This document shows positions 8,507 through 15,637 of a stretch of 33,030 nucleotides of DNA, piece by piece. The first letter of the stretch is position 1. Each line of letters starts with the position of its first letter. The notes beneath the pieces were generated by a model that was not told where the DNA came from, ran no database searches, and was given only the letters and a program-made list of their open reading frames with translations. The stretch covers positions 1 through 33,030 of the forward strand of contig DCUV01000075.1 of the NCBI GenBank assembly GCA_002328585.1. The letters run 5' to 3'. The position numbers and the translations under genes were made by a program. The DNA comes from Spirochaetia bacterium UBA2205. Its GTDB lineage: Bacteria > Spirochaetota > UBA4802 > UB4802.

Positions 8507-8719
8507 AACTTACCCCTGTGAAAATAGAATTGTTTGCTGACAGCATTCCGGATTTAATCAGAAATCCAAACAATCATCAGATGTCCTGAATCAAGAATGG
8601 AGTAATCCTATGGTTCACGATCACGATGCCTGTTACTTGCTATTTTCATTTTATTTATTTGATCGACCAAATCCTTTTCAATTGTGAATTTCAATAAAAA
8701 ATGATTCATTGGAAAATAC
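8507..8719. other. Spacer between tetR and glycyl-radical gene
   Basis: This 213-bp spacer lies inside the presumed operon and contains no credible gene. The segment at about 8543-8600 looks like a decayed copy of the CATTCCGG / CCTGAATCA dispersed repeat (CATTCCGGATTTAATC, then TCCTGAATCAAGAATGG). The TTAACAGYGTTA operator is not found here. Confidence 0.5.
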
Positions 8720-9358
8720 TTATTCCATATCAACAGGCAAATACCGGCATACAATTGTATCCAGATAACTATCGACAAAACGCTGCTGCTTTTCATTTAC
8801 TTCTCTGAGGAGCCTGCTGATGCATAAACTTACCAGTCCGTTTAACTCAACCCATAATTGCATTGCCAATTCGTACGCCAGCTTTGGTTCAATGTCCAGA
8901 TGATGCTGTAACTTTTCTACTGTAAAGATGAAAGGCTTCAATGCCACTGCTTTTTCTTTAGTTGCAACTGCCTCAAGCGGTGTGTCAACACAATCCATAA
9001 ACTTTGGCACATTTCGGTTTAAAAACATTATCTCATAATAATCAGGATAGGTTAAACCAAAATCAACATAGCCATGTATAATACCTATAAACTTTTCACG
9101 GGTAGAAACCGGTATATCATATGCTTTTTCAAAATATTCAAACAGCCGTTCAAAGCCCTTAATGCGTATATAAAAGTAGAGTTCGTCCTTACTGGTATAA
9201 TAGTTGTAGATGGTTGTAGCACTGACCCCTAACTGTGCTGCAATCCTCCGCATGCTGAGTTTTGAAAATCCATTGTTACTGATAATCTTAACTGCGGCAT
9301 CAAGTATCTGCTGTTTAACACTATCAACTTCTTCTGTGTTGCGTGCAATTCGTGGCAT
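8720..9358 (-). CDS. TetR/AcrR-family transcriptional regulator
   Basis: This 212-residue repressor-type regulator has the N-terminal TetR helix-turn-helix (residues about 15-62: ILDAAVKIISNNGFSKLSMRRIAAQLGVSATTIYNYYTSKDELY). A helical ligand-binding domain follows, in which TYPDYYEIMF is typical of the family. It is upstream of, and in the same direction as, the glycyl-radical enzyme and activase, so it is the likely local regulator of that operon. Its promoter overlaps a duplicated palindrome, which suggests autoregulation. AGGGA lies about 10 nt before the ATG. Confidence 0.93.
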   Translation of the reverse strand: MPRIARNTEEVDSVKQQILDAAVKIISNNGFSKLSMRRIAAQLGVSATTIYNYYTSKDELYFYIRIKGFERLFEYFEKAYDIPVSTREKFIGIIHGYVDFGLTYPDYYEIMFLNRNVPKFMDCVDTPLEAVATKEKAVALKPFIFTVEKLQHHLDIEPKLAYELAMQLWVELNGLVSLCISRLLREVNEKQQRFVDSYLDTIVCRYLPVDME

Positions 9359-9378
9359 TAATATTTTCCCTTATTTAA

Positions 9379-9405
9379 TTAACAGCGTTATATTAACAGT
9401 GTTAA
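9379..9405. promoter_or_regulatory. Double TetR operator
   Basis: Two copies of a 13-bp palindrome lie in tandem, 14 bp start to start: TTAACAGCGTTAT (9379-9391) and TTAACAGTGTTAA (9393-9405). The second is a perfect palindrome around its central base. They cover the -10 box and the transcription start region of the tetR promoter, as expected for an autoregulated TetR operator. Confidence 0.8.
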
Positions 9406-9418
9406 CTTTATTTGTCAA
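9390..9418 (-). promoter_or_regulatory. tetR promoter (sigma70-type)
   Basis: On the minus strand, TTGACA (9418-9413) is followed by a 17-bp spacer and TAATAT (9395-9390), a near-consensus housekeeping promoter. The downstream operator copies overlap the spacer and -10. Confidence 0.85.
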
Positions 9419-9542
9419 GCAAAAATAATAAAAAATAGTACCGATAGTCATGATAAAATGAGGAAACTGATAGGGAATCATCTTGCAGGAAATATATACT
9501 TACAGCGATTGATATCCCTGAATACATAATGTGTGGTGTGTT

Positions 9543-9632
9543 TTATACATCTTCAATGGAATAAAACACCGATAACACCTGTGCATAGGCAATAATGGCC
9601 AGTATATCTTCAAATTTCAGTTTTACTTTCAT
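9543..9632 (-). CDS. 29-residue small protein
   Basis: This short ORF encodes a 29-residue protein with a very strong Shine-Dalgarno sequence (AGGAGGAG, just 5' of the ATG). The protein starts MKVKLKFEDI, basic and amphipathic, and continues with a hydrophobic stretch LAIIAYAQVLSVFY. It is probably a membrane-associated micropeptide. It lies 66 bp downstream of the 41-residue ORF on the same strand. No family was recognised; the strength of the RBS is the main evidence. Confidence 0.55.
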   Translation of the reverse strand: MKVKLKFEDILAIIAYAQVLSVFYSIEDV

Positions 9633-9698
9633 AGCCGCTCCTCCTGCTTTTTATACAATCACTATCTAATATCATGTCTTCTGCACCATACATACCGT

Positions 9699-9824
9699 TT
9701 ACGCTACCTGCTCCCCTCCCTGATAGTTGATAAACCGTATAAATCCTCTGTCACTATGCTGTGTAACAATAACATTACCAGCTATACGCACCCCATCGTT
9801 TGTTAAAACGGCAAGCTCGTTCAT
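9699..9824 (-). CDS. 41-residue small protein coupled to the upstream gene
   Basis: This 41-residue ORF has its ATG overlapping the stop of the 133-residue gene as ATGA (9824-9821), a classic translational-coupling arrangement. The predicted protein (MNELAVLTNDGVRIAGNVIV...) alternates polar and hydrophobic residues like a beta-hairpin, and ends in a glycine-rich segment (NYQGGEQVA). No family was recognised. The overlap is the main reason for accepting such a short gene. Confidence 0.55.
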   Translation of the reverse strand: MNELAVLTNDGVRIAGNVIVTQHSDRGFIRFINYQGGEQVA

Positions 9825-10222
9825 TGAATAACTATCGCCAATATGTCGCGCGCCCCTATATCATTTAATACAATTTCTTCTACATCATCAATATTTATAC
9901 GGTACACATGCCCTTGATGTGGCATATACAGAGCACAATGGCATCCCTGCATGTGCGAGGTGAAGGTTTTATCATCAATGGGTTCAGCCGGCAAATTCAA
10001 CGAATCGTCAATAACCGGCAGGTCAATGACAAAACGTTTTGTTATGGAATCCAGCATGGCTTTATATGTATCACGATAATATTTTACTGCAACTATCTGT
10101 TTTATAATTATTATTCTTTTAACGACAAAATACATAATGAGGGCGATAGTAACTGCTAATACGCCTGCTTTCATAAAGGGAATTATCACCGCATATATGT
10201 GGTTTGCTATCATAGTATCCAT
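9821..10222 (-). CDS. Membrane-anchored protein of unknown function
   Basis: This 133-residue protein has one N-terminal transmembrane segment (residues about 17-40, FMKAGVLAVTIALIMYFVVKRI). A basic cytoplasmic-side stretch and a soluble, probably beta-rich C-terminal domain (residues about 65-133) with GCHCALYMPHQGHVYRI follow. AAGG precedes the ATG at short spacing. It heads a run of three small minus-strand ORFs and overlaps the next by 4 bp. No recognised domain; function unknown. Confidence 0.65.
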   Translation of the reverse strand: MDTMIANHIYAVIIPFMKAGVLAVTIALIMYFVVKRIIIIKQIVAVKYYRDTYKAMLDSITKRFVIDLPVIDDSLNLPAEPIDDKTFTSHMQGCHCALYMPHQGHVYRINIDDVEEIVLNDIGARDILAIVIQ

Positions 10223-10550
10223 ATGACCTTCATTGTAATTATATACATTTTCATTATGTATTAGACTCGTTATGCCTCCATTCTATAGGGAAAATACTAC
10301 CGGATGGATGACATATACTGTCCCTATTACAATTTTTTTATTTTTTTGTGATTTCACTGTGCTCACTACTTTTGCCATTTATTATGGAATAAAAATATTG
10401 AGAGCGATAGTCATTTTAAATTTGTCACAACCTATCACAGAATTTCTCATGATATCGTTTTAATGGTTATAGTACGGGTAAAGCCGGGAATGATACTGTA
10501 AAATAATTATATGTGTGAGGATTATAGTATATACACATTATGTGTGATAG
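10223..10550. other. Intergenic region without supported gene
   Basis: This 328-bp AT-rich stretch separates the small-protein run from the WYL regulator. It holds one GCGATAGT octamer (10404-10411) and a one-mismatch variant, GTGATAGTTAC (about 10544-10554). The open frame at 10272-10463 has no ribosome-binding site and is not accepted. Confidence 0.5.
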
Positions 10551-11525
10551 TTACTTGTTATGTATAAATTGCCTGTAAGCTTCTTTAATTGCAGTAAGCC
10601 ATTGCCTGCGTATAGCAGCAGGAGAAATAATTTCAGCATACTTACCATACCGCAGAACCTTGCCCAGCAGTTCCTGAGGATGATGCACCGGCAACTGCAT
10701 CTCAAGATAAGCACCATACTGCGGATGGGTTCCTTCTTTTATTTTTTGCTCTTTATGCCATACCTGCTTCTTTACAATATTGCATACCGGATCATAAAAC
10801 CGTATGCATACGGTATGTTCTGTTTTTCCTTTGTAAATTCCGTATGCCGAATGTATGTACTTTTGTATGTCCTCATTGGAAAACTGTTTTGTGCGCTTTC
10901 TATTGGTAACCTGTGCATTCTTAATGCGCGAAAGCAAAAATGTACGCATCACTTTGTTATCTTCATCATAGGCAATAACATACCACCTTCCTTCATAGTG
11001 TATAAAGTGTTCGGGCGCAATAGCTCGTGTGCTATGTTTACCCTTTGCATCAGCATATTGTATACTCACTATGGCACCATCACGGAGTGCCACAAAAAGC
11101 TTGCTAAACAGCTCTAAGTTTAGCGCCTCCCACTCTTCTATCTCATAGGTAATTTTTGTAATAAGGGGAAGGTACGTTTCTTTAACCATTTTTTTTATGC
11201 TGACAATTATGCTTTTATCTATAAAAGGAAAGTGAGTGGGGCTTTCAATAAGGCGAGTTAAGAATATATAAAATAAAAGCATACGTTCATTGCGATAGGT
11301 AAAATAATCGAATGGTAACGAGTAGTTATACCCCTTTTTGTGGTGCATATACTGGATAGGAGCATTAAATCTTTCTCTAAGATATTCAAGATCACGTTTA
11401 ACCGTTCGTGGCGAAACCTCAAATTTTTGTGCGACATCCTGAACTGTAACCGCCCCCTTTTCACGAATGGTGCTATCAATATAGTGCAACCTTTCATTCT
11501 GGCTCACGGCAAACCTCATGCTCAT
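10551..11525 (-). CDS. WYL-domain transcriptional regulator
   Basis: This 324-residue regulator has an N-terminal winged helix-turn-helix of the DeoR/HTH_11 type (residues about 10-60: ERLHYIDSTIREKGAVTVQDVAQKFEVSPRTVKRDLEYLRE). A WYL ligand-binding domain follows (residues about 150-235: RAIAPEHFIHYEGRWYVIAYDEDNKVMRTFLLSRI). A C-terminal extension of WCX type ends the protein. WYL proteins sense ligands, often nucleic acid or nucleotides, and regulate stress and defence genes; no defence genes lie next to this one. A palindrome in its own promoter suggests autoregulation. The ATGs at 11525 and 11519 are both possible starts. Confidence 0.92.
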   Translation of the reverse strand: MSMRFAVSQNERLHYIDSTIREKGAVTVQDVAQKFEVSPRTVKRDLEYLRERFNAPIQYMHHKKGYNYSLPFDYFTYRNERMLLFYIFLTRLIESPTHFPFIDKSIIVSIKKMVKETYLPLITKITYEIEEWEALNLELFSKLFVALRDGAIVSIQYADAKGKHSTRAIAPEHFIHYEGRWYVIAYDEDNKVMRTFLLSRIKNAQVTNRKRTKQFSNEDIQKYIHSAYGIYKGKTEHTVCIRFYDPVCNIVKKQVWHKEQKIKEGTHPQYGAYLEMQLPVHHPQELLGKVLRYGKYAEIISPAAIRRQWLTAIKEAYRQFIHNK

Positions 11526-11554
11526 TTTTCTTTAATAATTTTTTTATTTTAATT

Positions 11555-11582
11555 ATTATAACATATTATGTTATTTTGTCAA
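11555..11582 (-). promoter_or_regulatory. WYL regulator promoter with palindromic operator in spacer
   Basis: On the minus strand, TTGACA (11582-11577) and TATAAT (11560-11555) are separated by 16 bp, both perfect consensus boxes. The perfect inverted repeat ATAACAT-att-ATGTTAT (11558-11574) fills the spacer and enters the -10. A protein bound there would block RNA polymerase, most simply the WYL protein itself. Confidence 0.85.
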
Positions 11583-11964
11583 TTATAATTTATGTACATG
11601 TTTGTGTAATGCTATACGTGTTACAGCCTTTTACTCACGGTAGTATTGCATCTCAGAAAATAGCATTATGCACTCCTGTCATTCCAGGCTTGACCCGAAA
11701 TCAAAATAATTATCAGATATCCTGAAAATAACATTACTGCTGCAATTTTTTATATATAAAGAAAACCAATTATCAGTGACTATCACCTGCTTACTCTTTT
11801 TTATAAGTGTATACTACTAATGCTTATAATAGTTTAAATGTTTATATTATATTTTATATATTATTTCATATTTTTATAATTTTAAAAAAATTATGTTGCA
11901 ATTTTTATGCCTGCTATATTTAGATATATGCTTACTTTTTATTTATTTCTGCGAGGTGTAACAG
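11583..11964. other. Long AT-rich leader of ilvB
   Basis: This stretch of about 380 bp without a gene holds an intergenic palindromic repeat (11678-11702). Beyond it lies very AT-rich sequence with no clear leader peptide, T-box or terminator-antiterminator pair. The ilvB promoter cannot be placed with confidence. Confidence 0.5.
11678..11702 (-). repeat. Dispersed palindromic repeat, CATTCC type
   Basis: GTCATTCCAGGCTTGACC followed by CGAAATC is the reverse-orientation, diverged counterpart of the element halves at 4540-4564 and 16883-16907. A CCTGAAAATAAC remnant lies about 20 bp downstream. Confidence 0.65.
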
Positions 11965-13644
11965 GTGAAGATTACAGGTGCACAGATTATTATTGAATCA
12001 CTTATCAGGGAAAAGGTTGAGGTAATGTTTGGCTACCCCGGTGGCGTGGTCATACCCATTTTCCATCATTTATTTAATGCACCGTTTAAATTTATTTTAT
12101 CCCGTCATGAGCAGGGGGCAGTCCATGCTGCTGATGGTTATGCCCGTGCAACCGGCAAGCCCGGTGTTGTCATTGCAACCTCCGGTCCAGGTGCCACCAA
12201 TTTAGTTACCGGCATTGCGACAGCAAATATGGATTCGGTACCGCTTGTTATATTTACCGGGCAGGTATCCACTGAGGTGATTGGCAATGATGCATTCCAG
12301 GAAGCTGATGTTACCGGGATAACCCGCCCAATTACCAAACATAATTATTTAGTTAAGGATATTAATGAGTTAGCCCAAATTATTAAAGAAGCTTTTTATA
12401 TTGCAACAACCGGCAGGCCCGGCCCCGTATTAATTGATGTGCCTGTTAACATATCAAATGCTGAAACCGAGTTCCACTATCCAGAAACAGTGCATTTGCG
12501 TAGCTACAAGCCTGTCATTCATGGTCATGCAGGGCAGATTCAGAAAGCATGTAAATTAATTGAGCAATCAAGACGTCCAGTTGTTTATGCTGGTGGTGGT
12601 GTTATATCATCCAATGCATCGGATGAATTACGTACATTCATAAAAAAAACAGGTATTCCCATTACCACAACACTACTTGGTTTAGGTGCCTACCCGGAAA
12701 ATGACAAACTATCGCTCAAGATGTTAGGAATGCACGGTACCTATTATGCAAACCATGCAGTTCATCAGAGCGACCTGCTTATAGCTGTTGGTGCACGGTT
12801 TGATGATCGTGTGACCGGTAAAATCTCAGAGTTTATACCTCATGCAAAGGTCATCCATATTGATATTGATCCCTCATCAGTTAGTAAAAATATAGCTGTA
12901 GATGTACCAATTGTAGGTGATGCAAAACATGTTTTAACCGAGATAAACAATATAGTAAAGGCTCCCAGAATAGATGAGTGGATTACCCATGTTATGAAGA
13001 TGAAAGAAGAAAATCCGCTTACTTATAAGGACAGTGATGTAACCATTAAACCGCAATATGTTATTGAAAAAATCTATGAAATCACCAACGGTGATGCTAT
13101 TATATGCACTGAAGTTGGACAAAATCAGATGTGGGCATCACAATTTTTTGACTATACACAGCCGCGAACCTTTATATCATCAGGTGGACTGGGCACGATG
13201 GGATTTGGATTTCCTGCATCTATTGGCGCCCAATTAGGCCGTCCCGATAAACGTGTTATCGATATTGCCGGTGATGGTTCAATACAGATGAATATACAGG
13301 AACTCATTGTAGCAGTACAACACAGGTTGCCTGTTATAATTGCTATATTGAATAACGGCTTTTTAGGTATGGTGCGACAGTGGCAACAATTATTTTATAA
13401 TAAACGATACTCATTCACCTGTATCAATTTCCAGCCCGATTTTGTAAAACTAGCTCAAGCCTACGGCGCTGAAGGCATCCGTATTGAGAAAAAAGCAGAT
13501 GTTGTACCCGCAATACAAAAAGCATTATCAATAACTGATAAGCCTATTATATTGGATTTTCATGTTGACCGCGAGGAAAACGTTTACCCCATGATCCCCG
13601 CAGGGAAATCTGTAAAAGATATGATGATGAGGGAATTAGCATGA
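11965..13644 (+). CDS. ilvB: Acetolactate synthase, large (catalytic) subunit
   Basis: This is the ThDP-, FAD- and Mg-dependent enzyme that condenses two pyruvates, or pyruvate with 2-oxobutyrate, in the first common step of valine, leucine and isoleucine synthesis. The 559 residues match the biosynthetic (anabolic) form. The catalytic Glu49 is in SRHEQGAVHAADGYARATG, and the ThDP-binding motif runs from GDG (436-438) to NN (463-464). FTGQVSTEVIGNDAFQEAD and GARFDDRVTGK are typical family segments. The start is GTG at 11965, preceded by GAGGTG. Its stop overlaps the start of ilvN by 4 bp. Confidence 0.97.
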   Translation: MKITGAQIIIESLIREKVEVMFGYPGGVVIPIFHHLFNAPFKFILSRHEQGAVHAADGYARATGKPGVVIATSGPGATNLVTGIATANMDSVPLVIFTGQVSTEVIGNDAFQEADVTGITRPITKHNYLVKDINELAQIIKEAFYIATTGRPGPVLIDVPVNISNAETEFHYPETVHLRSYKPVIHGHAGQIQKACKLIEQSRRPVVYAGGGVISSNASDELRTFIKKTGIPITTTLLGLGAYPENDKLSLKMLGMHGTYYANHAVHQSDLLIAVGARFDDRVTGKISEFIPHAKVIHIDIDPSSVSKNIAVDVPIVGDAKHVLTEINNIVKAPRIDEWITHVMKMKEENPLTYKDSDVTIKPQYVIEKIYEITNGDAIICTEVGQNQMWASQFFDYTQPRTFISSGGLGTMGFGFPASIGAQLGRPDKRVIDIAGDGSIQMNIQELIVAVQHRLPVIIAILNNGFLGMVRQWQQLFYNKRYSFTCINFQPDFVKLAQAYGAEGIRIEKKADVVPAIQKALSITDKPIILDFHVDREENVYPMIPAGKSVKDMMMRELA

Positions 13645-14117
13645 GCCAGCATGTAATATCAGTAAAAGTTGAAAATAAATTTGGTGTGTTAGCACGTGTT
13701 GCAGGGCTTTTCTCTGCACGCGGATACAACATTGACTCGTTAGCAGTTAGCGAAACTGAATTACCTGATGTTTCGGTTATGACTATAGTCGTTAGTGGTG
13801 ATGACCGTATTATTGAACAGGTAAAAAAGCAGCTTAATAAACTCATTGATATTATAAAAGTAACTGACCACAATCAGGAAAATGCTGTCCAGCGAGAGAT
13901 TGTATTAGCAAAACTTAATGCCACACCTACAAAACGTAATGAAATTTATCAATTGGCACAGATTTTTGGAGCACGCATTGTTGGTGTCACTAATAAAGCA
14001 ATTATACTGGAAATGGTCAGTGATCCTGAAACAGTAGATAATTTTATTGAACTGCTACGACCATATGCTATCAAAGAACTCATCCGAACAGGCAGGGTAT
14101 CAATTCTGAAAGAATGA
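13641..14117 (+). CDS. ilvN: Acetolactate synthase, small (regulatory) subunit
   Basis: This 158-residue regulatory subunit activates the catalytic subunit and confers valine feedback inhibition. Residues about 1-75 are an ACT domain (HVISVKVENKFGVLARVAGLFSARGYNIDSLAV) and the rest is the family C-terminal domain. Length fits the IlvN/IlvH family. It is translationally coupled to ilvB through ATGA. The downstream ilvC partner is displaced by an opposing Rpn-like gene. Confidence 0.96.
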   Translation: MSQHVISVKVENKFGVLARVAGLFSARGYNIDSLAVSETELPDVSVMTIVVSGDDRIIEQVKKQLNKLIDIIKVTDHNQENAVQREIVLAKLNATPTKRNEIYQLAQIFGARIVGVTNKAIILEMVSDPETVDNFIELLRPYAIKELIRTGRVSILKE

Positions 14118-14192
14118 TATCTTAAAGATCCTTTATTATATTTGCTGCATCATTCATTAAGTGTATATAAAAATATTAGTGGTATCAACCCA

Positions 14193-15296
14193 TTACTTTT
14201 TCTTTTTCTTTTTCTTATCCTTAAGACTCTCCAGCTGATTTTTATCCAATTTTGTTATCTTTAGTATTGTCGCGTCGTCTATCCCATTCCTGAGCATCTT
14301 ACTAGCAATTTTTGCACGTTCCTTTATCATACCTTGCATTATTCCTTCTTTAAGACCAGTTTGTTTACCTCTGACAACTCCTTTTTGCATTCCCAATTGC
14401 ATACCTTTTTGCATACCTTTTTGCATACCTTTTTGCATACCTTTTTGCAACCCTTCTCGCATCCCCTTCTGGACACCATCATGAAAACCTGATTGCAAGC
14501 CTTCAGTATAACCTTCTTTTCGTAAATCCTCCTTTAAATGTTGTAATGTCGTTGATAACATACTATAAGCCTCCTCCGGATGAAATGCTGATTCAATTAT
14601 AGGTTTTGCATTATCAATAAGACCATGTGTTTCTAAATAATGTGCGAACCATACCAATAAAGTTCGTATAATCATATTTTCGTTACCATAAATATGCATA
14701 AGGTTGCGTATTCTGTCAATTGTTTTTAAGAAAATTTCTTTATCACCTCTTTCAAGCAAAAAAACTGTAGCTATAACATTCATCATTGCATCCAATTCAT
14801 TTTCCAATATTTCATTTTCAATAATTGGATAATATTGAAATTGCGGTATATATGGTCTACACTGCTGTAGCTGCTCAGGCACATTAATAAGCTGATATAG
14901 ATTGGTAGCTGCCGTCCATTTACGTTCACCATTATACAATAATATCGGAAAAACTACTGGCAATTGTTTTACTTTATGTTTATAAATCAGTTCACGATAT
15001 AATTCCATAATATAAGTCAGCATCCTGAACGACATATAATTATCTACCGTTGATTGAAATTCAATAAGCAGATATAAATAAATTTCTGAATCTTTCAACA
15101 TCAATTTATATATGATATCAGCTTCATATTCTTTGTAGTCATCATTTACATAGCTTTTATCAACAGGTTGAGCTTTGCTGAAATCAACCTCTTTAATCCA
15201 CTCCATTGCAACAAACGATTCTAATAGTTCTTTCACTATTAATGGATTAGAAAAAAGATATTTATACGATTTATCATGAATTGAATGTTCATGCAT
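14193..15296 (-). CDS. Rpn-family PD-(D/E)XK nuclease / transposase-like protein
   Basis: This 367-residue protein belongs to the Rpn (recombination-promoting nuclease, transposase_31-like) family. The start HDKSYKYLFSNPLIVKELLESFV is typical, and the nuclease core has Asp60 (EADI) and Glu79-x-Gln81 (LLIEFQS), matching a PD-(D/E)XK site. The C-terminal part (about residues 265-310) is a repetitive GMQKGMQKG stretch encoded by 12-bp tandem repeats, followed by helical sequence and a run of seven lysines at the very end. Such proteins bind and cut DNA and are spread horizontally. It lies opposite to, and between, ilvN and ilvC, which suggests insertion into an ancestral ilvBNC cluster. No terminal inverted repeats or target duplication were seen. 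Confidence 0.9.
   Translation of the reverse strand: MHEHSIHDKSYKYLFSNPLIVKELLESFVAMEWIKEVDFSKAQPVDKSYVNDDYKEYEADIIYKLMLKDSEIYLYLLIEFQSTVDNYMSFRMLTYIMELYRELIYKHKVKQLPVVFPILLYNGERKWTAATNLYQLINVPEQLQQCRPYIPQFQYYPIIENEILENELDAMMNVIATVFLLERGDKEIFLKTIDRIRNLMHIYGNENMIIRTLLVWFAHYLETHGLIDNAKPIIESAFHPEEAYSMLSTTLQHLKEDLRKEGYTEGLQSGFHDGVQKGMREGLQKGMQKGMQKGMQKGMQLGMQKGVVRGKQTGLKEGIMQGMIKERAKIASKMLRNGIDDATILKITKLDKNQLESLKDKKKKKKK
14404..14451 (-). repeat. 12-bp tandem repeat inside Rpn-like gene
   Basis: Four consecutive 12-bp units CCTTTTTGCATA (the last ending CAAC) encode repeated KGMQ tetrapeptides. Flanking degenerate units extend the pattern. In-frame 12-bp units allow copy-number change without frameshift. 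Confidence 0.85.
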
Positions 15297-15637
15297 AAAT
15301 AATAACCACCTTCTGCTATAAAATTTTATTCAAATACATACAATTTCTATTGTATTTCTCTATGATATTAATACGCTGAAACTGGAAAAAATTAAGGGGA
15401 AAATTAAAAAATATTTTTTTATAATTAAAAATTTTTAAAATTTTTCTGTTACCAATAGTGAGATATCACAGGAAATCGATAAATAACATTTTTCAAACAT
15501 TAACCTGTTTCAAGAAGCTAAAAAAAATATAAATTTTTATTGCATAATACAAATACAATAATAAACTATGCTGTATCAATAACTGCATGTAAGTATACTG
15601 CATTTACTCTATATAATAATTAAAATGAGGTAGCATT
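15297..15637. other. Divergent intergenic region before ilvC
   Basis: This 341-bp, very AT-rich region separates the divergent Rpn-like and ilvC genes. It must hold the ilvC promoter, if ilvC is not read from ilvBN, but no consensus promoter stands out. Long A- and T-tracts are present around 15395-15440. No gene or repeat family seen elsewhere in the window occurs here. Confidence 0.5.

Noticed and set aside
10272..10463. 63-codon open frame with a hydrophobic stretch on the plus strand
   Set aside because: No ribosome-binding site, low-complexity AT-rich composition and no resemblance to a known family.
11583..11964. Possible T-box or leader-peptide attenuator before ilvB
   Set aside because: No T-box consensus, no branched-chain-rich leader peptide and no terminator/antiterminator pair was found.
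14404..14451. Possible CRISPR-like repeat array
   Set aside because: Units are 12 bp, contiguous without spacers and in frame with the Rpn-like protein; it is a coding tandem repeat.
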